Source: Mesorhizobium sp. dw_380 (lineage in GTDB: Bacteria; Pseudomonadota; Alphaproteobacteria; Rhizobiales; Rhizobiaceae). Taken from it: DNA of 64,000 bases. Where the stretch lies: NCBI RefSeq assembly GCF_018588885.1, contig NZ_JAFFIW010000004.1, positions 186,001 to 250,000 of the forward strand, given 5' to 3'. The notes under the pieces are model-generated. The model saw only the letters and a program-made list of their open reading frames with translations, had not been told where the DNA came from and searched no databases. Shown piece by piece: positions 24,117 through 32,810 of the stretch; positions within the stretch are counted from its first letter, which is position 1, and each line of letters begins with the position of its first letter. The position numbers and the translations under genes are program-made.

Positions 24117-25358
24117 CTAGCCGTCGTCGCCACCGCTGCGGCGGCGGCAGCGCCAGTTCCAGTCGCGCTCGGGACCGACATCGACGTGGACCGATTCGGT
24201 ATGGCAATAAGTGCCGACGCCGCCGCGGCCGGGCATGGTCCTGATGTAGCTTGCCAGCTCCCATTTGGAGACGCCGGGCACTTGGATGTCGGCGGCTGCG
24301 CAGTACATGTGCAGCGAATTCTTGGCGCCATTGGCGCGGCGGTTGCGGGCCGGGTCCCGATAGCCCGAGGTCACCACCATCTTGCGGCCGTAGTGGCCTT
24401 CGATCGTCTTCAGCACACGCACCAGCGACGGCTTCAGGCAAGCGACGTCGACGCTCTCATTCTGCTTCAGCAGCCCGTTGGGCGCCAGCCGAGCCATGCC
24501 GGCGGCGGACGCGACCTGATAGGAGCCGCCCGAGCCTTCGTCCTCGTTGAGGTCGACGTCGCTTTCGTCGTCAAGGCCGGATTTGCGCTTGATCTCGAAC
24601 AGCGCCGTCTGGCGCACGCCGGGCAGGGCATCGCTGCCGGTGATGTGACCGGCATCGCCGCCGAGCGACGCCAGTTGCACCGGCTTTGCCGTGGAATCGG
24701 CCGAGGCCAGCGTGATGATCGGTTTTGCCGCCGGCGCGGGCTTGGCCTGTACGGCCGGCTGTTCGCCTGTCTTCGTATTGACCAGAGGAGCTGGCGTCGC
24801 CGAAGCGGGCGTGGCGCCGAACATCGAGGCGAGGAAGCCTCTTTTCTTCGGCGCCTCGGCTGGCGGCGCCTCACTGGCGGTCACATAGACCGGGTTGTTC
24901 ATCGCCGGCGCGGCAGCCGGTTTTGGCGCCGTCGCGGCGGCATCGGCAGCGGCGATCTTCTGGGCGACCGCGTCGGTCTGCTGCGCCGTCTGGCTTGGTT
25001 GCTGCAAGGATTGCGGCGTTTGTGCCGCGATCGTTTCGGCGCCGGCCGGCACCGTGAGCGGAAATGCGGCTCCGGGCTTGGCGATAGGCACATAGGCCAC
25101 CGTTTCGGGAAGCGCCGTATCGCCTTCGCTCATCACGGTCGTCTGCGTGGTCGTCGTCTGCGACGACGAATCGGCGGTGGCGACCGGCTTGCCGGTAGCG
25201 GCCGCATTGATGTCCGAGGCGGAGGCGTTGTAGCCGGGCATTCCGACCGACATTGTCGGGTCGCCGGCCGAGGTGCAGGAGGCCAGGAGCACGGAGCAGA
25301 GCGCTGCCACAATGGCGCGGCGTTCTCTCTTTGCGAGGCTCCATCCTGCTGATTTCAA
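24117..25358 (-). CDS. Lipoprotein with M15 (YcbK/DUF882-like) peptidase domain
   Basis: The 413-residue envelope protein has a signal peptide ending in the lipobox LLASC (about residue 27), a long Ala/Pro/Thr-rich disordered region (about 30-300), and a C-terminal M15-type domain (about 305-395). The zinc site is visible: SGYRDPARNRRANGAKNSLH, then AADIQVPG, then SVHVDVG. M15 enzymes cut peptidoglycan cross-links or stems. Only TTG starts are available; TTG 25358 is better spaced from GAGGGGGAA than TTG 25364. The short tail after HVDVG is Arg-rich. Confidence 0.85.
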   Translation of the reverse strand: MKSAGWSLAKRERRAIVAALCSVLLASCTSAGDPTMSVGMPGYNASASDINAAATGKPVATADSSSQTTTTQTTVMSEGDTALPETVAYVPIAKPGAAFPLTVPAGAETIAAQTPQSLQQPSQTAQQTDAVAQKIAAADAAATAPKPAAAPAMNNPVYVTASEAPPAEAPKKRGFLASMFGATPASATPAPLVNTKTGEQPAVQAKPAPAAKPIITLASADSTAKPVQLASLGGDAGHITGSDALPGVRQTALFEIKRKSGLDDESDVDLNEDEGSGGSYQVASAAGMARLAPNGLLKQNESVDVACLKPSLVRVLKTIEGHYGRKMVVTSGYRDPARNRRANGAKNSLHMYCAAADIQVPGVSKWELASYIRTMPGRGGVGTYCHTESVHVDVGPERDWNWRCRRRSGGDDG

Positions 25359-25579
25359 AGTCAAATTCCCCCTCGATGTCCGGTCGGTATGTCCTTGGCG
25401 CAGAACCAGGATGCCTGCGTCGAGGTGACCTTTGTCTCCGATCCGGAAACGAGACCTGTGTCAAATCCGCAAGCCTGGAAGTATTTTTGCAGGATTGCCG
25501 AATTACGGCCGCTTGAAGGTTGACGACACCATTTCGCCCGCTTTTACCGGGCCGTCAACTCACCAGACATTACAGTCCG

Positions 25580-27415
25580 TTACACACGCACCTTCACATA
25601 GGTGCCGGGGGCATCGCCCAAGGTTTTCATATGCTTGCCGGGTTTGCGGGCAGGCACGCGGGTGTTGTCCTTGGCCTCGATCCAGCTTTGCCAGTGCGGC
25701 CACCAGGATCCGGGATGGTCGGTTGCGTTGGCTAACCATTGGTTGAAATCGCCAATCGGCTCGCCGCCGGTCCAGTACTGGTATTTGTTGGATGCGGGCG
25801 GATTGACGACGCCGGCGATATGGCCGGACCCCGCCATCACATACTCGACCTTGCCGCCGAAATATTTCGAACCGAGGAAGACGGACAGTGCCGGCGCGAT
25901 GTGATCTTCCCGGGAGGCGAGGTTGTAGATCGGGATGGTGACATCGCCTAGCGACACCGTGTGGCCCGCGAGTTCCATCGTGCCGCGCGAGAGGTTGTTC
26001 TCGAGATAGCAGTTGCGCAGGTAGAAGGAGTGGTTGGCCGCCGCCATGCGGGTCGAATCGGCATTCCAGTAGAGAAGGTCGAAGGGCAGGGGATCCTTGC
26101 CGCGCATATAATTGTTGACGACATAGGGCCAGATCAGGTCGCCGGAGCGCAGCATGTTGAAGGCGGTCGCCATCTTGGTGCCGTCGAGATAGCCCTTTTC
26201 GTTCATCGACTTTTCCACCGCCGCGACCTGCTCCTCGTCGACGAACACTTTCAGGTCGCCGGCGTAGGTGAAGTCGACCTGCGTGGTGAAGAAGGTCGCC
26301 GACTTGATGCGGTCGTCGCCTTCCCCAGCCATCAGCGCCAATGCGGCCGCCAGCAGCGTGCCGCCGACGCAGTAGCCGATCGCGTTGACGTCGCGCTCGC
26401 CCGTGGCCTTCTCGATCGTGTCGAGGCCATATTGCAGGCCTTCCCTGATGTAAGCTTCCCAACTCTTGGCGCCGTGGCGCTCGTCAGGATTGATCCAGGA
26501 GATGACGAAGACGGTGTGACCCTGCTCGATCGCCCAGCGGATGAAGGATTTCTGCGGGTTGAGGTCGAGTATGTAGAACTTGTTGATCCATGGCGGGCAG
26601 ATCAGCAGCGGGCGTTTCAGCACCGTCTCGGTCGCCGGATCATACTGGATGATCTCGGCGACGTCGCTGCGGCCGACCACCTTGCCGGGCGTGGTGGCGA
26701 TGTTCCTGCCGATCTCGAAGGGCGAATAGTCGGCCTGGCGCAGTTTCAGGTCGCCCTTGCCGGCGGCGATGTCCTCGGCCAGCATCTTCATGCCGCGCAC
26801 CAGGTTCTCGCCGTTGGAGGCGACGGTTTCGCGAAACAGTTCCGGATTGGTCAGGATGAAATTCGACGGCGAGATGGCGTTGGACACCTGCTTGACGTAG
26901 AAGCTCGCCTTGTGGCGGGTGTGCTCGTCCAGACCTTCGGCGTGCTCGACCAGTTCGGACGCCCAGCGCGAGGTGACAAGATAGGCCTGCTTGAGGAAAT
27001 CGAAGAAGGCGTTGCGGCCCCATTCCGGATCCTGGAAGCGCTTGTCGCCGCTCTCCGGCTTGACGGCATCGTCGGTGCCCTCCGCGCTCGGGCTGACGCG
27101 CTGGATGGCATTCGCCCACACGGTCATGTAGCCGGCGAACAGCCGCGTCTGCGCTTCGAGCGCGCGCTGCGGGTCGGCAAGCCAGTATTCGCTGAGCTTG
27201 GAGAAGGTCTTGACCATGTCGACCACCGGCTCGGCGACATGGTCGCGCACTTCGCCGCGTTCGCGCGGCTCGGCCCAGGCGGATGCCGCCTTGCCGGCCT
27301 GCTCGATCATGCGCGCCATATTCAAGGCAAAACGTTCCGGGTCCTTCACCAGATATTGCTCGACGGTCGAAGGCTCGTCATCTTCCGCTTTGCCCGAATC
27401 GGGTGTTTTGGACAT
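25580..27415 (-). CDS. phaC: Class I poly(3-hydroxyalkanoate) synthase
   Basis: PhaC polymerises 3-hydroxybutyryl-CoA into storage polyester at the granule surface. The 611-residue protein has the N-terminal PhaC_N region and an alpha/beta-hydrolase core with the lipase-box-like GYCVGGT near 335 (nucleophile Cys), the catalytic Asp in REDHIAP near 490, and His in GSGHIAGVVNPP near 520. The conserved Trp following the box area (CPPWINKFYILDLNP) is present. ATG 27415 follows GGGAGG at a long spacing; upstream starts to 27481 are less likely. It is divergent from a small lipoprotein gene. No phaAB is seen here. Confidence 0.97.
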   Translation of the reverse strand: MSKTPDSGKAEDDEPSTVEQYLVKDPERFALNMARMIEQAGKAASAWAEPRERGEVRDHVAEPVVDMVKTFSKLSEYWLADPQRALEAQTRLFAGYMTVWANAIQRVSPSAEGTDDAVKPESGDKRFQDPEWGRNAFFDFLKQAYLVTSRWASELVEHAEGLDEHTRHKASFYVKQVSNAISPSNFILTNPELFRETVASNGENLVRGMKMLAEDIAAGKGDLKLRQADYSPFEIGRNIATTPGKVVGRSDVAEIIQYDPATETVLKRPLLICPPWINKFYILDLNPQKSFIRWAIEQGHTVFVISWINPDERHGAKSWEAYIREGLQYGLDTIEKATGERDVNAIGYCVGGTLLAAALALMAGEGDDRIKSATFFTTQVDFTYAGDLKVFVDEEQVAAVEKSMNEKGYLDGTKMATAFNMLRSGDLIWPYVVNNYMRGKDPLPFDLLYWNADSTRMAAANHSFYLRNCYLENNLSRGTMELAGHTVSLGDVTIPIYNLASREDHIAPALSVFLGSKYFGGKVEYVMAGSGHIAGVVNPPASNKYQYWTGGEPIGDFNQWLANATDHPGSWWPHWQSWIEAKDNTRVPARKPGKHMKTLGDAPGTYVKVRV

Positions 27416-27513
27416 GGTTCGCGGGGTTCCTCCCGAAGCGTTTTCTTGACATATTAACATGGGACATCCGACAGGGTCCAATCTCGCTCTACCTCGGCTG
27501 CCAAGGAAACAAT

Positions 27514-27906
27514 ATGACGATTAATATTGGCGAGACTGTTTTTTTTGGTGCCGCACGCTTTTGCCGCATCGGCGCGGCGATCGTCCTCGTGGGGATCGCC
27601 GGGTGTTCGAGCACGAACACCAGCGGTCCGGTGCCGATGGCCGAGAATGCGGGCCCGAAGGATACCGGCACCTTTCCGAACCTGAACATCCCGCCGAAAG
27701 TGGCGGCGAAGCAGTTCACCGAGGCCGAGAAGAACGCCAAGCTCGCCGAACTCAAGGCCGACGAGAATGCGCAGGGCACCAAAGGCGGCACCCCAAAGGT
27801 CACCAATCAGGCGGCGCTGACGGATCTGGCCAAGAAGCATGGGCCGCAGACGCTGAAGCAGATCGAAGGCAAATGCGATCCCGCCCTCGACCCTACCTGC
27901 AAATGA
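27514..27906 (+). CDS. Small lipoprotein
   Basis: The 130-residue protein has a signal peptide with lipobox VGIAGC (Cys near residue 31), so it should be anchored in the envelope. The mature part is hydrophilic, Lys/Ala/Glu-rich and partly helical (FTEAEKNAKLAELKADENAQ), and ends with CDPALDPTCK, two cysteines that could pair. AAGGAAAC precedes ATG 27514. It lies between divergent phaC and the aminotransferase gene. No family name recognised. Confidence 0.75.
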   Translation: MTINIGETVFFGAARFCRIGAAIVLVGIAGCSSTNTSGPVPMAENAGPKDTGTFPNLNIPPKVAAKQFTEAEKNAKLAELKADENAQGTKGGTPKVTNQAALTDLAKKHGPQTLKQIEGKCDPALDPTCK

Positions 27907-27966
27907 GTATATAGCGCGCGCCCAACACCCCTGGATGTCCAGGGCCCTTCGATGTCTGGAACTGCC

Positions 27967-29184
27967 ATGGAAGAATTTCACAAGGTCCGCCGGCTTCCGC
28001 CCTACGTTTTCGAGCAGGTCAACCGGCTCAAGGCCAGCGCCCGTTCGCGCGGCGCCGACATCATCGACCTCGGCATGGGCAATCCGGACCTGCCGACGCC
28101 CAAGGCCATCGTCGATAAATTGTGCGAAGTGGTGCGCGATCCGCGCACGCACCGCTATTCCTCCTCGCGCGGCATTCCCGGGCTGCGCCGCGCCCAGGCC
28201 GCCTATTATCAACGCCGCTTCGGTGTGAAGCTCAACCCCGACACGCAAGTGGTGGCCACGCTTGGCTCGAAGGAAGGCTTCGCCAACATGGCGCAGGCGA
28301 TCACCGCGCCCGGCGACGTCATCCTGTGCCCGAACCCGACCTATCCGATCCACGCGTTCGGCTTCATCATGTCGGGCGGCGTCATCCGCTCGCTGCAGGT
28401 CGAGCCCGACGACGGCTTCATCCCGGCGGTCGAGCGCGGCATCCGCCATTCGATCCCGAAACCGCTGGCGCTGATCCTCAACTATCCGTCGAACCCGACG
28501 GCGCTGGTCGCTTCGCTCGATTTCTACAAGGACGTGGTGGCCTTCGCGAAGAAGAACGACATCATCATCCTGTCCGACCTTGCCTATTCGGAGATTTATT
28601 TCGACGGCAATCCGCCGCCTTCGGTGCTGCAGGTGCCGGGCGCCATCGATATCTGCGTCGAGTTCACCTCGATGTCGAAGACCTTCTCCATGCCCGGCTG
28701 GCGCATGGGCTTCGCGGTCGGCAATGAGCGGCTGATCTCGGCGCTGACCCGGGTGAAGTCCTATCTCGACTACGGCGCGTTCACGCCGATCCAGGTGGCG
28801 GCGGCCTATGCGCTGAATGGCGACGGCGCCGATATCGCCGAAGTGCGCGACATCTACCACAAGCGCCGCGACGTGATGGTCGATGCCTTTGGACGCGCCG
28901 GCTGGACCATTCCGGCCCCGGCGGCCTCGATGTTCGCTTGGGCGCCGATCCCCGAGCCCTTCCGGCATCTCGGTTCCCTCGAATTCTCCAAGCTGCTCAT
29001 CGAGCACGCCGACGTGGCGGTGGCGCCGGGTGTCGGCTTTGGCGAACATGGCGACGATTTCGTGCGCGTGGCGCTGGTGGAGAACGAGCACCGAATCCGC
29101 CAGGCGGCGCGCAACATCAAGCGCTTCCTGTCGACCAGCGCCAAGCAGCCCAACAATGTGGTGCCGCTTTCCGCCCACCGATAA
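27967..29184 (+). CDS. PLP-dependent aminotransferase, AlaC-like
   Basis: The 405-residue fold-type I class I/II aminotransferase shows substrate strand DIIDLGMGNPDLPTPK near residue 35, PNPTYPIHAFGF near 125, NYPSNPTA near 175, DLAYSEIYFDG near 210, and the PLP-lysine motif SMSKTFSMPGWRMGF near 245. The closest characterised relatives are AlaC-type alanine transaminases; LL-diaminopimelate aminotransferase is related. ATG 27967 (MEEFHKVRRLPPYVFEQ) is preferred to 27952. It lies 37 nt before hom, suggesting a shared transcript for aspartate/alanine-family amino acids. Confidence 0.9.
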   Translation: MEEFHKVRRLPPYVFEQVNRLKASARSRGADIIDLGMGNPDLPTPKAIVDKLCEVVRDPRTHRYSSSRGIPGLRRAQAAYYQRRFGVKLNPDTQVVATLGSKEGFANMAQAITAPGDVILCPNPTYPIHAFGFIMSGGVIRSLQVEPDDGFIPAVERGIRHSIPKPLALILNYPSNPTALVASLDFYKDVVAFAKKNDIIILSDLAYSEIYFDGNPPPSVLQVPGAIDICVEFTSMSKTFSMPGWRMGFAVGNERLISALTRVKSYLDYGAFTPIQVAAAYALNGDGADIAEVRDIYHKRRDVMVDAFGRAGWTIPAPAASMFAWAPIPEPFRHLGSLEFSKLLIEHADVAVAPGVGFGEHGDDFVRVALVENEHRIRQAARNIKRFLSTSAKQPNNVVPLSAHR

Positions 29185-29221
29185 ATACAATTCCGATCTG
29201 ATTTGAGGGACGTCGCCTTCC

Positions 29222-30535
29222 ATGGCTGAAGCACTGCGTGTTGGAATTGCCGGACTTGGCACGGTCGGCGCGTCGGTGGCGCGGGTGCTGCGCGACAAGG
29301 CCGCGGAACTGACCCGGCAATGCGGGCGCGACATCACCGTCTCAGCGGTTTCGGCGCGCGACCGGAAACGCGACCGTGGTGTCGATCTCGGTTCGGCGAA
29401 ATGGTTCGACGATCCGGTCCAGATGGCGCAGACCGCCGATATCGACGTGTTCGTCGAACTGATCGGCGGTGACGAGGGGCCGGCGCGGTCATCGGTGAAG
29501 GCGGCGCTCGAAGCCGGCCGCCATGTCGTCACCGCCAACAAGGCGCTGCTCGCCAAGCATGGCGTGGCGCTTGCCGAGATCGCCGAGAAGAAGGGCGTGC
29601 TGCTCAACTACGAGGCGGCCGTGGCGGGCGGCATCCCGGTGATCAAGACGATGCGCGAAGCGATGGCCGGCAACTCGGTCACCCGCGTGTTCGGCATTCT
29701 CAACGGCACCTGCAACTATATCCTGACCCGCATGGAGGCCGAGGGCATCTCGTTCGATGCATGCCTGAAGGATGCGCAGCGGCTGGGCTACGCCGAGGCG
29801 GATCCGACCTTCGACATCGAAGGCCACGACACCGCGCACAAGCTGTCGATCCTGACCAGTCTTGCCTTCGGCACGAAAATCGCCGCCAACGACATCTATA
29901 TGGAAGGCATTTCCAACATCTCCCAGGCCGACATCCGCGCGGCAGGCGATCTCGGCTACCGGATCAAGCTGCTCGGCGTCGCCCAGCGCACCGAAAGCGG
30001 CATCGAGCAGCGCGTGCATCCGACCATGGTGCCGACGGCCTCCGTCATCGCGCAGGTGCATGGCGTCACCAATGCGGTGGCGATCGAGACCGACATCTTG
30101 GGCGAACTGCTGCTTTCAGGCCCTGGCGCCGGCGGCAATGCCACCGCTTCGGCCGTCATCGGCGATGTCGCCGACATCGCCAAGAGCCGGCCTGGCTTCC
30201 AGCATGGTCCGGTCTTCGGCCGGCCGGCGAAGGAGCTGAGGCCGTACAAGAAAGCGCAGATGCGCAGCCATGCCGGCGGCTACTTCATCCGGCTGACCGT
30301 CCATGATCGCATCGGCGTCTTCGCCGCCATCGCCAAGCGCATGGCCGACAATGATATTTCGCTGGAATCGATCGTCCAGCATGCAGTCAACGGCGAGGCG
30401 GCGGCGCAGAAGACGGTGATCCTTGTCACCCATGAGACCACCGAGGCCGCCGTGCGCAAGGCTGTCGACGGCATCACCAAGGACGGGCACCTGACCGACA
30501 AGCCCCAGGTCATCCGCATCGAGCGGGCGGGATAA
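29222..30535 (+). CDS. hom: Homoserine dehydrogenase
   Basis: This enzyme reduces aspartate semialdehyde to homoserine with NAD(P)H on the way to threonine, methionine and isoleucine. The 437-residue protein has an N-terminal Rossmann motif (GIAGLGTVGASVARVL), a catalytic domain with NYEAAVAGGIPVIKTMRE near residue 135 and GNATASAVIGDVADIA near 305, and a C-terminal ACT domain (about 350-435, VHDRIGVFAAIAKRMADNDI) likely sensing threonine. The length is normal for the monofunctional form. It follows the aminotransferase gene directly. Confidence 0.97.
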   Translation: MAEALRVGIAGLGTVGASVARVLRDKAAELTRQCGRDITVSAVSARDRKRDRGVDLGSAKWFDDPVQMAQTADIDVFVELIGGDEGPARSSVKAALEAGRHVVTANKALLAKHGVALAEIAEKKGVLLNYEAAVAGGIPVIKTMREAMAGNSVTRVFGILNGTCNYILTRMEAEGISFDACLKDAQRLGYAEADPTFDIEGHDTAHKLSILTSLAFGTKIAANDIYMEGISNISQADIRAAGDLGYRIKLLGVAQRTESGIEQRVHPTMVPTASVIAQVHGVTNAVAIETDILGELLLSGPGAGGNATASAVIGDVADIAKSRPGFQHGPVFGRPAKELRPYKKAQMRSHAGGYFIRLTVHDRIGVFAAIAKRMADNDISLESIVQHAVNGEAAAQKTVILVTHETTEAAVRKAVDGITKDGHLTDKPQVIRIERAG

Positions 30536-30663
30536 TTCCCCGACGAGCCGCCGGGCAGAGGTAGAATCGCGTGGGCCCCAAGGCCTGCGCCGGCAGGTGG
30601 GCGATACCGGAACGAATTCGTGTCAACGCCGTTCTCTTGGTCAGCAACCAAGGGAGCCGCTTC

Positions 30664-31020
30664 ATGGCCGACACCAACAAGCCCGACACCCCCCAGATCG
30701 ACGACGTCCGGAAAGCACTGGAAAAGCAGATCGCCGGGTTGCGCAAGGAGATCAGCAAGATCAACGAGAGCATTGCGGCTCGGGGTGCGGAAATGCTCGA
30801 CGACGCCAGCGAGCAAGCTTCCGATTTCTACGACACGGCCTCGGTGCGCGCGACGCGAACCGCGCAGCAATTGCGCAGCCAGGCTCAGGCGGTTTCGGAC
30901 GTCGCCCGCGAAAACCCGGGCACGATGACCGCCGTGGTCGGCGTCATCGGCTTGCTCGGCTTTCTTGCCGGCTTCGTCGTCGGCCAGTCGACGAACGACA
31001 CGTCGCGGCGCTGGTATTGA
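30664..31020 (+). CDS. ElaB/YqjD-like (DUF883) membrane-anchored protein
   Basis: The 118-residue protein has a charged helical N-terminal part (VRKALEKQIAGLRKEISKIN), a C-terminal hydrophobic glycine-rich span (GTMTAVVGVIGLLGFLAGFV) and a short basic end (RRWY). This is the DUF883/YqjD layout, inner-membrane proteins of which some bind ribosomes in stationary phase. GGGAG precedes the ATG. It is followed by a second small membrane-protein gene after 67 nt. Confidence 0.75.
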   Translation: MADTNKPDTPQIDDVRKALEKQIAGLRKEISKINESIAARGAEMLDDASEQASDFYDTASVRATRTAQQLRSQAQAVSDVARENPGTMTAVVGVIGLLGFLAGFVVGQSTNDTSRRWY

Positions 31021-31087
31021 CGCGCCGGACTGAGCCGGCGTCGCCGGCTCGTTTCCCGTTTCAGGAAATCATTTCAAGGAGGGCACC

Positions 31088-31255
31088 ATGGCTTCATCCG
31101 TGCTGATCGGCATCCTGATCACATTCCTCGTTATCATTCTCGTTCTTTATCTGGTGCAGCGCCTGCCGCTCGATGCCAGAATGAGACAACTCGTCCAGAT
31201 CATCGTCATCATCATCGGCATCGTTTCGCTGCTCAAATATCTCGCGGTTTTCTAA
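31088..31255 (+). CDS. Small two-span membrane protein, Thivi_2564-like
   Basis: The 55-residue protein has two hydrophobic segments (IGILITFLVIILVLYLVQ and IIVIIIGIVSLLKYLAVF) joined by a short LPLDARMRQL loop. This matches, from memory, the Thivi_2564 family of tiny membrane proteins (two spans, LPL-type loop). AGGAGGGCACC precedes the ATG, an ideal ribosome site. Function unknown. Confidence 0.75.
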   Translation: MASSVLIGILITFLVIILVLYLVQRLPLDARMRQLVQIIVIIIGIVSLLKYLAVF

Positions 31256-31434
31256 AGCGCGTCGCGTCGACAACGGGCCGACCGAACCGCAATCTTTGTT
31301 GAGAATACGGTTCAATCGATTGATATTGCTGGCCTTTCGATAAAACGCCCGGCAGGTCTTGCCGTTGTCATGCTCGTTTGACAAAACAGGCGCGCCTCCG
31401 GCGGGAGGTGGCCTATAAACGAGGATTTGCCGAA

Positions 31435-32418
31435 ATGAATGTGGCCCAGAACATCGTCGCCGGCCTTGACCGGATACTCACCATGGAACTGGTGCGCGTC
31501 ACCGAACGGGCCGCGGTCGCGGCCGCCAGGCTGCGCGGCCGCGGCGACGAGAAGGCTGCCGACCAGGTCGCCGTCGATGCCATGCGCCAGGAGCTCAACC
31601 GCCTTGCCATCAAGGGCACTGTGGTGATCGGCGAGGGCGAGCGGGATGAGGCGCCGATGCTCTATATCGGCGAGGAGGTCGGGACCGGCAAAGGTCCGGC
31701 GGTCGATATAGCGCTCGATCCGCTCGAAGGCACGACGATCTGCGCCAAGAACCTGCCGAACGCGCTTGCCGTCATCGCGATCGCGGAGAAGGGCAGCCTG
31801 CTGTTCGCGCCCGACGTCTATATGGACAAGATCGCCATCGGTCCGGGCTATGCCGAAGACATCATCGACATCGATGCCTCGCCGGCCGAGAACATCGCCA
31901 GCCTGGCCCGGGCCAAGGGCGTCGCGGTGTCCGACATCACCACCTGCATTCTCGACCGGCCGCGCCACGCCAGGCTGATCGATGCCGTACGCGCCACGGG
32001 TGCCGCGATCCGGCTGATCGGCGATGGCGACGTCGCCGGTGTCATCCACACCACCGATCCCGACGAGACTGGCATCGATCTCTATCTCGGCACTGGCGGC
32101 GCGCCGGAAGGGGTGCTCGCCGCGGCCGCACTGCGCTGCACCGGCGGCCAGATGCAGGGCCGGCTGATCCTCGACACGCCGGAAAAGGTCGCACGCGCGG
32201 CGAAGATGGGCATTTCCGATCCGAAGCGGGTCTATCGCGCCGAAGACATGGCGCGGGGCGATGTGCTGTTCGCGGCCACCGGCGTCACCGATGGCAACAT
32301 GCTGGCCGGAGTCAAGTTCGGGCGCACCACCATCACCACGCACACGATCGTGCTGCGCTCGTCATCGCGGACTGTGCGGGAGATCAAGGCCCGGCACCAG
32401 GATCTGGACAAGTTCTAG
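31435..32418 (+). CDS. glpX: Class II fructose-1,6-bisphosphatase (GlpX type)
   Basis: GlpX hydrolyses fructose-1,6-bisphosphate (and often sedoheptulose bisphosphate) in gluconeogenesis. The 327-residue protein has the family metal and substrate motifs: AADQVAVDAMRQELN near 35, VIGEGERDEAPMLYIGE near 63, IALDPLEGTTICAKN near 90, and GTGGAPEGVLAAAALRC near 220. The length matches the family. GAGG lies upstream of the ATG; in-frame upstream starts to 31378 are rejected. In rhizobia without phosphofructokinase this gene feeds the Entner-Doudoroff-based sugar supply. Confidence 0.95.
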   Translation: MNVAQNIVAGLDRILTMELVRVTERAAVAAARLRGRGDEKAADQVAVDAMRQELNRLAIKGTVVIGEGERDEAPMLYIGEEVGTGKGPAVDIALDPLEGTTICAKNLPNALAVIAIAEKGSLLFAPDVYMDKIAIGPGYAEDIIDIDASPAENIASLARAKGVAVSDITTCILDRPRHARLIDAVRATGAAIRLIGDGDVAGVIHTTDPDETGIDLYLGTGGAPEGVLAAAALRCTGGQMQGRLILDTPEKVARAAKMGISDPKRVYRAEDMARGDVLFAATGVTDGNMLAGVKFGRTTITTHTIVLRSSSRTVREIKARHQDLDKF

Positions 32419-32490
32419 ACGCGCTTGCGAAGCCGCACCGCAGTTGCTAGCCATTGGCTGCATCTGAACCTGGCCGCGCAAGGACTGACG

Positions 32491-32715
32491 ATGAATGCGT
32501 TCGACTGGCACGCGGATCCAATTTCGCGTGCCACTCCCATTACGAAATCCTATCGCAACACCCAGAATGTGCGCCGCTTTCTAACCCGCGAATGCGGCGA
32601 TGCGTTCAAGTTCGATAGGCCTTTCATGGCTTGGCTCAAGGACGGTCGGGAAAAGACGATGGGGGACGCAGCCGACGAATGGATCCGGCGCCAGGCTGAA
32701 AAGCGGAAAGCGTAG
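32491..32715 (+). CDS. DUF6434 family small protein
   Basis: The 74-residue protein carries the compact DUF6434 pattern: FDWHADPISRATPITKSYRN, then VRRFL, then FKFDRPFMAWLKDG, and KTMGDAADEW. It is probably a small SAP-like nucleic-acid-associated domain, but the function is unproven. AAGGA precedes ATG 32491. The frame continues upstream to 32425 without a ribosome site. Confidence 0.8.
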   Translation: MNAFDWHADPISRATPITKSYRNTQNVRRFLTRECGDAFKFDRPFMAWLKDGREKTMGDAADEWIRRQAEKRKA

Positions 32716-32810
32716 TTTTTCTTGAATTGTCCCGCGACGTCTGCCGCCGTGAAGCTTGGTTTTGCCCGTCTTCGGCCTATTCTGCGGCCAACTATGAGTC
32801 GGCAAAGCGC

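Noticed and set aside
23895..25352. Open plus-strand frame of 485 codons over the M15 lipoprotein gene
   Set aside because: It is the antisense shadow of a gene with lipobox and intact zinc motif, and it also crosses the MITE-like element.
27454..29607. Open reverse frame of 717 codons over the aminotransferase and small lipoprotein genes
   Set aside because: It spans two genes with clear family motifs on the plus strand and lacks any family signature itself.
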